A stretch of 64,000 nt of DNA, taken from assembly GCA_025059945.1 (NCBI GenBank), contig JANXDC010000010.1:43930-107929 (forward strand). Direction: 5' to 3'. The position numbers were made by a program, and so were the translations under genes. Positions 44,791-52,433 of this stretch are shown here, piece by piece; the first letter of the stretch is position 1; the number at the start of each line of letters is the position of its first letter. The notes below the pieces were generated by a model, which saw only the letters and a list, made by a program, of their open reading frames with translations, searched no databases and was not told the DNA's origin. The DNA is from Bacteroidota bacterium (GTDB lineage: Bacteria; Bacteroidota; Rhodothermia; JANXDC01).

Positions 44791-46617
44791 CTAGGCTCTT
44801 TCCAGGTGTCCGATGCGACCAAAACGACGATCCAATTCCTCCAAGGTGAGCTGAATGATCGTGGGCCGCCCGTGGGGGCACGCATACGGCATCTGGCAGG
44901 CGAAAAGGTGATGCAACAGGGATTCCATTTCCGACGGACTCAGGACGTCGCCCGATTTAACGGCCATTTGGCAGGCCAAAGCTTTAGCCAGGGCCTCTCG
45001 GCTGGAGGAGGAGACCTCTGCGTGCTGATAACGTTTATAGCGGGCCAAGAGCTCTTGCAGGATCGTCTGCTCGCGCCCTGGACGCACTTCTGCGGGTACC
45101 CCGAGCAGGCTAACCTGGCGTCCAGCTCCCCACTTCAGCACAAAGCCAAGACGACACAGATCATGTGCCAACTCCTTGAGCAACTCAAAGTCCTCCGGAG
45201 GGAGCACTAGGGTATGCGGAAACAATAGCTGTTGCGTAGCCGGAAGACCACCCTCTAAGGCGTGCAGGGCCTGCTCATAAAGCACCCGCTCATGAGCCGC
45301 GTGCTGGTCGACGATAAGCACCCCAGAGCGGATCTGCACCAAGATGTAGCGGTTGTGTAATTGCCAGAATAGCCGAGCCTCCTGTAGGGGATCCCAGGCC
45401 TCTTTGGGCTCGAGGGGCTTTTCGGGCTTCGCGGAAGCGCGATCGCCCTCTGCTGAATCCCGGCAAGCCTCTGAGTATGGGGCGGACAGGGGTCGAAGGA
45501 CGCCCTGAGGCATGAGAGCGGTCTTCGGCAGCGCGGATCCCGATGGCCCGGTGCCGAACTCCGTCTTTGGGGGAGGGCCGGTCCGTTCCACAAGGCGCGC
45601 GCCATACCAGACGGCCTCAGGGACTACACGGGCCTCCCCCAGAGCGCGCCGCACCGCCGCTCGCACCACGGCGTGGAGGGCCGGCTCGTCGTCGAATTTA
45701 ACCTCCTCCTTTGTGGGGTGCACGTTGACGTCCACATGGCGGGGATCTAACGTCAGGAAAAGCACAAACGGAGGGTGGCTTTCCCTGGGGATGAGCTCAC
45801 CATAGGCGCTGTATACGGCATGATCCAGGGGCCTATGCCGCACATAGCGGCCGTTAACAAACCAGAACGGCTCCCCACGGCTTATGCGAGAAAAGACGGG
45901 TTTGGCCACGTAACCTTGCAGCGCAACGTAGGGGGTCTCCTCCCGAACCGCCACCCAGTCTTCAGGCCCAGACGGCTCCAAGAGACGGGCCAGCCGATCC
46001 AGGAGCGCCTCCGGAGGAAGCACGTAGACGGGCTCCCCTTGGTAGAACAACGTGAAGGCGATACGGCTGTAGCAGAGCGCTAGGCGCCGAAAGACGTTCA
46101 GGATATGCCTCCACTCGGTGGCATCGGACTTTAAAAAACGCCTGCGGGCGGGGGTGTTGTAGAACAAATTGCGCACCGAAACCGAGGTGCCCACGGGAGC
46201 CGAGCAGGCCTCAACGCCCTTGAGGCGCCCCCCTTCGATGCGCACACAGGTTCCATACGCGTCCTCGGGGCGTCGGGTGCGCAGTTCCACCTGAGCAACG
46301 GCCGCGATGGAAGCCAGCGCCTCCCCCCGAAACCCAAGTGTGCTGATAGCCTGTAAGTCCTCCAGCCGGGCGATTTTGCTCGTGGCATGTCGCTCAAAAC
46401 AGAGTACGGCATCCTCGGCGCTCATGCCGCAGCCGTTGTCTATAACTTGCACGAGGCTCTTGCCCGCATCCCGAACATGAACTTCGATTCTATTGGCTCC
46501 GGCATCGATGGCGTTCTCCAACAGTTCCTTCACCACAGAGGCGGGGCGTTGCACCACCTCCCCGGCCGCGATCTGGTTTACAAGAGGTTCCGGCAACCGA
46601 CGGATTACGCCCGCCAT
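44791..46617 (-). CDS. mutL: DNA mismatch repair protein MutL (endonuclease type)
   Basis: Mismatch repair ATPase, 608 residues. The GHKL ATPase holds NAIDAGANRIEV, IDNGCGM and STLGFRGEALASI. The C-terminal domain has the endonuclease metal motif DQHAAHERVLYE, the zinc-site helper motif CPHGRPT and a CQMAVKSGDVLS loop, so this is a nicking MutL as in MutH-less bacteria. A Pro-rich linker separates the halves. Upp follows after four bases, and a small membrane protein gene precedes it by six. Confidence 0.95.
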   Translation of the reverse strand: MAGVIRRLPEPLVNQIAAGEVVQRPASVVKELLENAIDAGANRIEVHVRDAGKSLVQVIDNGCGMSAEDAVLCFERHATSKIARLEDLQAISTLGFRGEALASIAAVAQVELRTRRPEDAYGTCVRIEGGRLKGVEACSAPVGTSVSVRNLFYNTPARRRFLKSDATEWRHILNVFRRLALCYSRIAFTLFYQGEPVYVLPPEALLDRLARLLEPSGPEDWVAVREETPYVALQGYVAKPVFSRISRGEPFWFVNGRYVRHRPLDHAVYSAYGELIPRESHPPFVLFLTLDPRHVDVNVHPTKEEVKFDDEPALHAVVRAAVRRALGEARVVPEAVWYGARLVERTGPPPKTEFGTGPSGSALPKTALMPQGVLRPLSAPYSEACRDSAEGDRASAKPEKPLEPKEAWDPLQEARLFWQLHNRYILVQIRSGVLIVDQHAAHERVLYEQALHALEGGLPATQQLLFPHTLVLPPEDFELLKELAHDLCRLGFVLKWGAGRQVSLLGVPAEVRPGREQTILQELLARYKRYQHAEVSSSSREALAKALACQMAVKSGDVLSPSEMESLLHHLFACQMPYACPHGRPTIIQLTLEELDRRFGRIGHLERA

Positions 46618-46623
46618 ACCCCC

Positions 46624-46824
46624 TCACAGACGCCAATACAGATACAGGGCCATCAACAGCAGCGCGATCATCCACAATAGCGACAGAGGGGCGCGGCGCC
46701 GGCGGCGCAGTAGGCGCGCTCGCTGCCGGGCTAGTCGCTCGCGCAGGCTCTGCTCGCGAGTGGGATCATAGTAACGGGGGTGGTACTCAAAACGTCGATG
46801 CGTAGGGCGTCGGGTGAAGATCAT
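46624..46824 (-). CDS. Small Arg-rich protein with C-terminal membrane helix
   Basis: A 66-residue protein: a basic N-terminal part (RERLARQRARLLRRRRRAP) followed by one hydrophobic helix SLLWMIALLLMALYLYWRL at the end. I do not recognise a family. It begins the mutL-upp transcription unit, six bases before mutL; a TATCTTCG box (46849-46856) with TTTGCA (46878-46883) lies upstream but with a longer spacer (21) than other promoters here. Confidence 0.6.
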   Translation of the reverse strand: MIFTRRPTHRRFEYHPRYYDPTREQSLRERLARQRARLLRRRRRAPLSLLWMIALLLMALYLYWRL

Positions 46825-46880
46825 GCGCCGCGGGCTGGCTAGACTTAGCGAAGATACGAGCCAGCCCTGAAGGGGTGCAA

Positions 46881-46915
46881 AAACGCGAAGCCCTGGACGA
46901 CTACCGTCCAGGGTG
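46881..46915 (-). terminator. Rho-independent-type terminator of rpsT
   Basis: A perfect 9-bp stem (46893-46901 with 46907-46915) and 5-base loop, 15 bases past the rpsT stop. On the minus strand a TTTTT run (46881-46885) follows the stem after seven bases. Confidence 0.7.
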
Positions 46916-46930
46916 AACAGAACAATCGGC

Positions 46931-47188
46931 TCAGGCGGGCAGCCGGGCGATATGATGCGCTAGCTGGGTTTTCTTGCGAGCTGCCTTGTTTTTATGGATA
47001 AGCCCTTTCGTGGCCAGCCGATCGATGACCGCCTGAGCTTCTCGGTAAAGGGCCTCCGCTTCGGCCCGCGAGCTAGCGCGCAGCACCTTTTTGATGAGGG
47101 TCTTCATCTTAGAGCGCTGCGCTCGGTTGCGCAAGTATCGCTTCAGGCTCTGCCGAGCGCGTTTGGCGGCTGATTTCGTATTGGGCAT
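46931..47188 (-). CDS. rpsT: 30S ribosomal protein S20
   Basis: Primary 16S rRNA-binding protein of the small subunit. The 85 residues start MPNTKSAAKRARQSLKRYLR and contain KGLIHKNKAARKKTQLAHHI, the S20 pattern. A longer opening would add 12 unlike residues. It stands alone between its own promoter (47222-47254) and terminator (46881-46915). Confidence 0.95.
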   Translation of the reverse strand: MPNTKSAAKRARQSLKRYLRNRAQRSKMKTLIKKVLRASSRAEAEALYREAQAVIDRLATKGLIHKNKAARKKTQLAHHIARLPA

Positions 47189-47221
47189 GGGGCCTAACCT
47201 TCCTAGACGAGCTACAGAGCG

Positions 47222-47254
47222 CAAATATAGCCGAGCCCGGAGGCTCTGCGCAAC
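47222..47254 (-). promoter_or_regulatory. Promoter of rpsT
   Basis: On the minus strand: GTTGCG (47249-47254), 19 bases, TATATTTG (47222-47229), a perfect match to the Bacteroidota -7 consensus TAnnTTTG. The best promoter in the window, just after the stop of the GldE-like gene. Confidence 0.8.
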
Positions 47255-47257
47255 CGA

Positions 47258-48484
47258 TTAGGCGCGCTCTTGAGGCGATAGGAGGATGAGCTTAACAAGA
47301 TCGATGCGCGAAGGGGTGGCGCGCGTGATGATAACGCGGAACCGGTCGTCCAGCACGAACTCTTCGTTTACCTTTGGGATCACCCCCAGGCGATCCATGA
47401 TGTAGCCGGCCAGCGTCTCGTAGTCGCCTTCCGGGATGCCGAGCCGAAAACGGGCGTTGAGCTCCTCAACCGAGGCCCTTCCGCTCAAGATGAACGTGTG
47501 GGGATTGAGGCGTCGCAATACGAGCTCCTCTTCGTCGTATTCGTCCTGGATATCGCCGACGAGTTCTTCGAGCAGATCCTCCAAGGTGATCAGCCCGGCT
47601 GTTCCGCCGTACTCGTCTAGCACGATGGCCATGTGCTGGCCCGTGCGGCGAAATTCAAGGAGCATCTCCGCGGCGGGCTTGGATTCAGGAGCAAAGAGCA
47701 CGGGCCGCAGCACATCCAAGATCCGCTCCGGCCGCCGAAACAGGTCCTGCACTTTAACCAGTCCGATGATCGTATCGATGGTCTCCCGATAGACGGGCAG
47801 GCGCGAATAGCCGGTCTGGCGGAAGCGCGCGATCGCCTCCGAAACCGAGCTGTGCTCCTCCAGGGCCTCGATCTCAGTCCGGGGCACCATGAGGTCTTTT
47901 AGGCGTCGTTCGCCAAGGGCTAGGACACGCTCCAGCCATAGGGACTCTGAAAAGGCGGGATCCGGGAAAGCGGTTGTCTGCGGAGCCAGATCAAGCGGGG
48001 GATCTCCGAGGCCTTGCTCCTCTCGTCGGCCCAGCGCATAGATGAGCGGATAAAACAGATACACGAGGGCTCGGCCGGGATACGCCAGCGGCAGCACGAG
48101 CCGATCGGCCCCGTACCTGCCCGCTAAAGAGGGCAGGAGCCAGGCCAGAACGTAATAGGCCACCCCCAATAGCACGGCCCCGCTAAGCCCCGTGCACAGG
48201 GTGCGATAGGGCTCCAGCAAGAAAACCCAGAGCTGTCCCACGTGGGGCTCCAGAGCACCCCATGCGCCCCAGGCGTAGGCTACGCCTCCGAGTATGCGGC
48301 CAAGCCAGGCCCCGTGACGATACCAGTCGGGATGTCGCAGGAGCTCCAAGGCGGCCGTCGCCTTTGGGGTGCGCAGCCCCATGAGCTCCGCCCAGGCCCG
48401 CGTAGCCTGCCCATAAGCTTGCGCAAAAAGCGCGCAGAAGGCCGCCAGCAGCAGTCCCAACAGGGCCAGCACCAGGTCGCCCAT
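47258..48484 (-). CDS. GldE-like CNNM/CorC family membrane protein
   Basis: A 408-residue membrane protein: N-terminal hydrophobic region with about four helices (DUF21/CNNM type), then a CBS pair (LKDLMVPRTEIEALEEHSSV; IGLVKVQDLFRRPERILDVL) containing IVLDEYGGTAGLITLEDLLE, then a CorC_HlyC domain (VNEEFVLDDRFRVIITRA). Homologues are linked to gliding (GldE) or to magnesium/cobalt efflux (CorC); gliding cannot be inferred from this alone. It follows the enoyl-CoA hydratase by 10 bases. Confidence 0.88.
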   Translation of the reverse strand: MGDLVLALLGLLLAAFCALFAQAYGQATRAWAELMGLRTPKATAALELLRHPDWYRHGAWLGRILGGVAYAWGAWGALEPHVGQLWVFLLEPYRTLCTGLSGAVLLGVAYYVLAWLLPSLAGRYGADRLVLPLAYPGRALVYLFYPLIYALGRREEQGLGDPPLDLAPQTTAFPDPAFSESLWLERVLALGERRLKDLMVPRTEIEALEEHSSVSEAIARFRQTGYSRLPVYRETIDTIIGLVKVQDLFRRPERILDVLRPVLFAPESKPAAEMLLEFRRTGQHMAIVLDEYGGTAGLITLEDLLEELVGDIQDEYDEEELVLRRLNPHTFILSGRASVEELNARFRLGIPEGDYETLAGYIMDRLGVIPKVNEEFVLDDRFRVIITRATPSRIDLVKLILLSPQERA

Positions 48485-48494
48485 CGCGGTGCGT

Positions 48495-49271
48495 TTAACG
48501 CCCCTCGAAGACGGGCGGACGCTTTTCCAGAAACGCGCGCGTACCCTCTCGAAAATCGCGCGTCGTCATGGCCAATCCGAAAAGCTCAGCCTCCCGGGCC
48601 AGGCCGGCCTCCAGAGGCAGATCCGCCGCCTGCACGGCCTCCAGAATGAGGCGCACGGCTACGGGGCCCTTGCTGAGCACAGCTTTCAGGAAAGAGCGCG
48701 CCTCCTCGAGCAGGCGATCGGCCGGCACCACCCGATTGACGAGCCCGATCTCATAGGCGCGCTGGGCCGAAATGCGTTCTCCGCTGAGCAACAGCTCCAA
48801 AGCCCGACCGCGCCCTACCAGGCGTACAAGCCGCTGCGTGCCCCCGTATCCCGGTATGAGGCCCAAGTTGACCTCCGGCTGCCCGAACTGGGCGATCTCC
48901 GAGGCAAAGCGCACATGGGCCGCCATGGCCAACTCACAGCCTCCGCCCAGGGCATAGCCATTTACGGCCGCCACCACCGGCTTCGGGCAGCGTTCGATCT
49001 GGTCCAATAGGCGTTGTCCGCGGCGCGCCTGCTCCCAACCGCGCAGCCCATCCAGTTGGCTGAGCTCGGCTATATCGGCGCCGGCGGCGAAGGCCTTCGG
49101 CCCGGCCCCGGTCAGGATCACCCCGCGCACCTCGGGCTCGGCGTAGATGCGCGTAAAAGCCGCCTCCAGCTCCCGCAGCACCTCCTCATTGAGGGCGTTC
49201 AGCACCTGGGGCCGGTTGATCGTGAGCGTCACGATCCCCTCGGCCAGCTCCCATAAGAGGCTCTGGTACAT
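48495..49271 (-). CDS. Enoyl-CoA hydratase/isomerase family protein
   Basis: Crotonase-fold protein of 258 residues that adds water to enoyl-CoA or carries out a related step. The oxyanion-hole segment is AFAAGADIAEL and the second catalytic region VNGYALGGGCELAMAAHVRF, then EVNLGLIPGYGGTQRLVRLVG, with catalytic Glu candidates in E-V-N and G-C-E as in true hydratases. It lies between an unknown coiled-coil membrane gene and the GldE-like gene; no other beta-oxidation gene is close. Confidence 0.93.
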   Translation of the reverse strand: MYQSLLWELAEGIVTLTINRPQVLNALNEEVLRELEAAFTRIYAEPEVRGVILTGAGPKAFAAGADIAELSQLDGLRGWEQARRGQRLLDQIERCPKPVVAAVNGYALGGGCELAMAAHVRFASEIAQFGQPEVNLGLIPGYGGTQRLVRLVGRGRALELLLSGERISAQRAYEIGLVNRVVPADRLLEEARSFLKAVLSKGPVAVRLILEAVQAADLPLEAGLAREAELFGLAMTTRDFREGTRAFLEKRPPVFEGR

Positions 49272-49285
49272 GGCTTGATCCCAGC

Positions 49286-50128
49286 TTAACGAACCCTCGT
49301 TCGGTTTCGACGGAATAAGGGCTTTGAATCGTCTTCTTCAGCATGCTCCGAGGGCAAGGCGAGGGGCGCGAAAAGCGCCTCCATGGCTTTAACGGTCCCC
49401 TCGGTCTCTTGAACCTCTTCGAGCAGATTATCCAGCTCCAGCTCAACGGCCTCAGGGTCCCTCATGGTAAGCGCCTGTTCGTGCACGAAACGGAAGACGT
49501 CCTCGATCGTCTCCAGTTGCGCGTGCACAATCTGGACTTGCTCGCGGGCCTGCTGGTAACGCTCCAAGCGCTTACGCAGTACCTCCAGGCGACGCCCCTT
49601 GAGCTGCTGCATTTTGGGCGGATCGTCCTTGATGCTCGCCTCTAGCTCCCGGATGGCCCCCAGGATCTCCCCCTCTGCGTGTGTGCTTAGGTAGGTCGCG
49701 TAGCGGTGTTCGGCCACCAGAAGGCGGAGATAAGCCCCCAGAAGCGCCTCCAGCTTGCGTCCGTGGGCCGCCAATAGCGCCCGGGAGGGGCCGGAGTATT
49801 GGGTGTACTGGGCCTCGATGGTTTCCAGAAGCTTGCGCATGGATACGAAGCGGCGTTGCCGCTCGCGGTCCAAACTCAAGAGCAGCTCTCGCTCCCCAAG
49901 CGGCCTTTGCAGGCGTCCTCTGCGGGTCTCCACCCACCGCTGGAAGCGCCTGGAACGTGACAGCAGACCCAAATACAGGAGCTCCAAGCCCGCCACCAAG
50001 GTCCAGGTGGCCTCAAACCACTGCGGGTTGAAGAAGGTCCAGGCCCCTGCCGCCGCCAGAAAGCCAAGATTCCAGGGTAACAGAAAGGCCTCTTTGACGA
50101 AGTTGAGCCCTTCGCGTGCAGTCGGCAT
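49286..50128 (-). CDS. Membrane-anchored coiled-coil protein of unknown function
   Basis: A 280-residue protein I do not recognise. Two hydrophobic segments (about 13-30 and 40-56) are followed by roughly 200 residues of helical, charge-rich sequence with coiled-coil spacing (RRFVSMRKLLETIEAQYTQY; LETIEDVFRFVHEQALTMRD), ending in an Arg-rich tail RRNRTRVR. It lies 72 bases after pspA on the same strand, which suggests it may be a membrane partner of PspA; that is inference from position and shape only. Confidence 0.65.
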   Translation of the reverse strand: MPTAREGLNFVKEAFLLPWNLGFLAAAGAWTFFNPQWFEATWTLVAGLELLYLGLLSRSRRFQRWVETRRGRLQRPLGERELLLSLDRERQRRFVSMRKLLETIEAQYTQYSGPSRALLAAHGRKLEALLGAYLRLLVAEHRYATYLSTHAEGEILGAIRELEASIKDDPPKMQQLKGRRLEVLRKRLERYQQAREQVQIVHAQLETIEDVFRFVHEQALTMRDPEAVELELDNLLEEVQETEGTVKAMEALFAPLALPSEHAEEDDSKPLFRRNRTRVR

Positions 50129-50200
50129 TTGGAGCTGTCACCGCCGAAGCCCGTTTGGGGCGGGCCGCCCGGGCTTCTTACCTCGTTTCGGTCCCATAAG

Positions 50201-50953
50201 TTAGGAGCGTGTTCGGATTCGGCCGACCGTTTTCTCCTGCTCCGCGGTTCGCTCCGGTTCGGCTTGGGGAGATTCCGGCTCCCGCTTGCGCTCCAGTCCC
50301 ATTTCCCACTTAAACTGCTTGATGAGCTCGCGGGCCCGGAGCCGCTCGGCTTCTTCCTCTATGCGGATCCGATCTCGATCCGCGCCCTCCAAGGCCATCT
50401 CCATGCGCGCCTCCTGGCGCGCAGCCTCCTCGCGAATGCGGCCGATCATTTCCTGGTGTGTCTGGTCGATACCGGCCACCTCGAAGGACTCAAGCGCGTC
50501 GGCCACCTTGGCCTGCCATTTGGCACGCCCGTATTCGCGCAAGGCCTCCTGGGCCTCCCTGATTTTGCGCTCGCGCTCCCGCATGAAAGCCTTCTTGATC
50601 TCCACAGCCTTCTCATATGCCTGCTGGGCTAGACGCAGCTGCTCACGGGTGCGATCCAGCGCCCCGCGGGCCTGTTCAAGTCGGATAGCGTAGTTCTCGG
50701 CCACGTCCTCCCGATCCGCTTCGAGGGCGGCACGGATGCGCGCAGCCAGGTCTTCGAGCTCGGCCTCCAGACGCTTGGCCTCCCGTTCCAGAAGCAAGAC
50801 GTGCGCCTTAACGGTGGCGATGTTCTCGTTCATCTTGGGGAGCTGATCGTTGAGCTCCCGGATGTTCTGCTCCAAGATGAGCCGGGGGTCCTCAAGACCC
50901 CGGATCAGCCCGCCCAGCAGGGCCTTGAGGGCGCGCACAAATCGCCGCCACAT
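50201..50953 (-). CDS. pspA: PspA/IM30 family protein
   Basis: Membrane-stress protein of 250 residues that forms ESCRT-III-like assemblies on the inner membrane. The start MWRRFVRALKALLGGLIRGLEDP matches the amphipathic helix 0 and hinge of the family, and long helices follow to about residue 200, with LRLAQQAYEKAVEIKKAFMR. The acidic-basic tail (about 210-250) is low-complexity. An inverted repeat lies upstream (50983-50997). Confidence 0.88.
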   Translation of the reverse strand: MWRRFVRALKALLGGLIRGLEDPRLILEQNIRELNDQLPKMNENIATVKAHVLLLEREAKRLEAELEDLAARIRAALEADREDVAENYAIRLEQARGALDRTREQLRLAQQAYEKAVEIKKAFMRERERKIREAQEALREYGRAKWQAKVADALESFEVAGIDQTHQEMIGRIREEAARQEARMEMALEGADRDRIRIEEEAERLRARELIKQFKWEMGLERKREPESPQAEPERTAEQEKTVGRIRTRS

Positions 50954-50982
50954 GGGTCGATCCTCTAATTCGGACGTTTCTC

Positions 50983-50997
50983 GCTATTTAAGATAGC
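50983..50997 (-). repeat. Inverted repeat upstream of pspA
   Basis: GCTAT-TTAAG-ATAGC, a 5-bp inverted repeat with an AT centre about 30 bases before the pspA ATG. It overlaps a TATCTTAA that could be a -7 box, so it could be an operator; no second copy was noticed. Confidence 0.35.
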
Positions 50998-51017
50998 CAA
51001 ACTTCTTCGGAACCGCA

Positions 51018-52331
51018 TCAGCTGATGACCTCTAACAGGCGGGAGCGCGGCTCCGGAGGCGCATCCGCTATGCGCACCGCCTCACGCAGGCGCGCTAAAG
51101 CGCGCTCCAGGCGCTCCGGGGTGGCCGCGTAAAGCACCGCGACCGGATCACCGGCTTGTACGTATGCACCAAGCCCGCAGTTGAGCCGAATACCGGCGGT
51201 GGGGTCGATGGCCTCCTCTTTACGATAGCGGCCCGCGCCCAGCTCTAGGGCCGCCCAGGCGAAGGCCCAGGCGTCGAGGTCGACCACGTAGCCGGAGCGG
51301 GGGGCGCGAAGCGCCGTCTGCTGGGTTGCCCGCGGATAGCGCTCGGGCTCTTCGACGTAGCGCACATCTCCGCCTTGGGCCTGTACGATCTGACGGAACT
51401 TCGCAAAGGCCTGGCCCGATTGAAGCATCTCCTGGGCCAGCCTGCGCCCCTCCTCTAGGCTCAAGACGCGCTCAGCCAGCCAGAACATCCACGCGGCCAG
51501 CTCATAGGTCACTTCCAGAAGATCCGGCGCCCCTTGAGCCCCCCGCAGGCACTCGATCGCCTCCTCCACTTCGAGCCAATTGCCGATGGTCCTGCCTAGC
51601 GGGGTGTCCATATCCGTAAGCAAGGCCGCGGTGCGTTTGCCCGCCCCCCGGCCGATCGCAACCAGCGTCTGGGCCAGCTCCCGAGCGCGCTCCCGCGTTT
51701 TCATAAAAGCCCCGCGTCCGACTTTGACGTCCAAGACCAGCGCATCGATACCCTCGGCGAGCTTCTTGCTCATGATGCTGGCCGCGATAAGGGGGATGGA
51801 CTCCACGGTGGCCGTGACGTCGCGCAGGGCGTAAAGCTCGCGATCCGCCGGCGCGATCTCCTCCGTCTGCCCGATCATGACGGCTCCGATCTCCCGCAGC
51901 TGGCGCTCGTAGGCCTCTGGCGCCAGATGCGTCCGAAACCCTGGGATGGATTCCAGCTTATCCAGCGTCCCGCCGGTGTGCCCCAGACCGCGGCCCGAGA
52001 TCGTGGGCACGGGCACACCGGCCGCGGCCACAATGGGCACCAGCAGCAACGTTACCTTATCTCCCACGCCGCCTGTGGAGTGCTTGTCCACTTTAATTCC
52101 CGGAACGGCGCTCAAATCCATGACCCGGCCCGAGTGCAGCATGGCCTCCGTTAGGGCCAGCGTCTCCTCCGCGTCCAGCCCGTTGAGGTAAACGGCCATG
52201 AGCCAGGCCGCCGCCTGATAGTCGCGCACGGTGCCATCGAGCAAGCCGTGCACGAAAAACCGGATCTCCTCCCGACTCAGGCGCTTGCGGTCGCGTTTTT
52301 TGGCGATGATCTCAACAGGGGTAAAGCGCAT
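51018..52331 (-). CDS. Pyrimidine-nucleoside (thymidine) phosphorylase
   Basis: Splits thymidine or uridine with phosphate to the base and pentose-1-phosphate in the cytoplasm. The 437 residues have the alpha domain (LSREEIRFFVHGLLDGTVRD), the phosphate-binding signature KVDKHSTGGVGDKVTLLLVP, SGRGLGHTGGTLDKLE, and MSKKLAEGIDALVLDVKVG, with the C-terminal GAYVQAGDPVAVLYA domain. The length fits the bacterial Pdp/DeoA form; deoA versus pdp cannot be decided. The region before it is divergent to the TPR gene. Confidence 0.93.
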   Translation of the reverse strand: MRFTPVEIIAKKRDRKRLSREEIRFFVHGLLDGTVRDYQAAAWLMAVYLNGLDAEETLALTEAMLHSGRVMDLSAVPGIKVDKHSTGGVGDKVTLLLVPIVAAAGVPVPTISGRGLGHTGGTLDKLESIPGFRTHLAPEAYERQLREIGAVMIGQTEEIAPADRELYALRDVTATVESIPLIAASIMSKKLAEGIDALVLDVKVGRGAFMKTRERARELAQTLVAIGRGAGKRTAALLTDMDTPLGRTIGNWLEVEEAIECLRGAQGAPDLLEVTYELAAWMFWLAERVLSLEEGRRLAQEMLQSGQAFAKFRQIVQAQGGDVRYVEEPERYPRATQQTALRAPRSGYVVDLDAWAFAWAALELGAGRYRKEEAIDPTAGIRLNCGLGAYVQAGDPVAVLYAATPERLERALARLREAVRIADAPPEPRSRLLEVIS

Positions 52332-52398
52332 GCCTTCTGGTCCGAGCCGGTTTCAGCGCAATGGTACAGGTATTTCGCCTCCGGATTCAACGGCCCCA

Positions 52399-52427
52399 TT
52401 GCCGACCTCCGGAGAGGGTGCTATTTT
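52399..52427 (+). promoter_or_regulatory. Promoter of the TPR lipoprotein gene
   Basis: TTGCCG (52399-52404), 17 bases, TATTTT (52422-52427). The ATG at 52434 is six bases beyond the -10 box, so the message would be leaderless or nearly so. Confidence 0.5.
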
Positions 52428-52433
52428 CATGAT

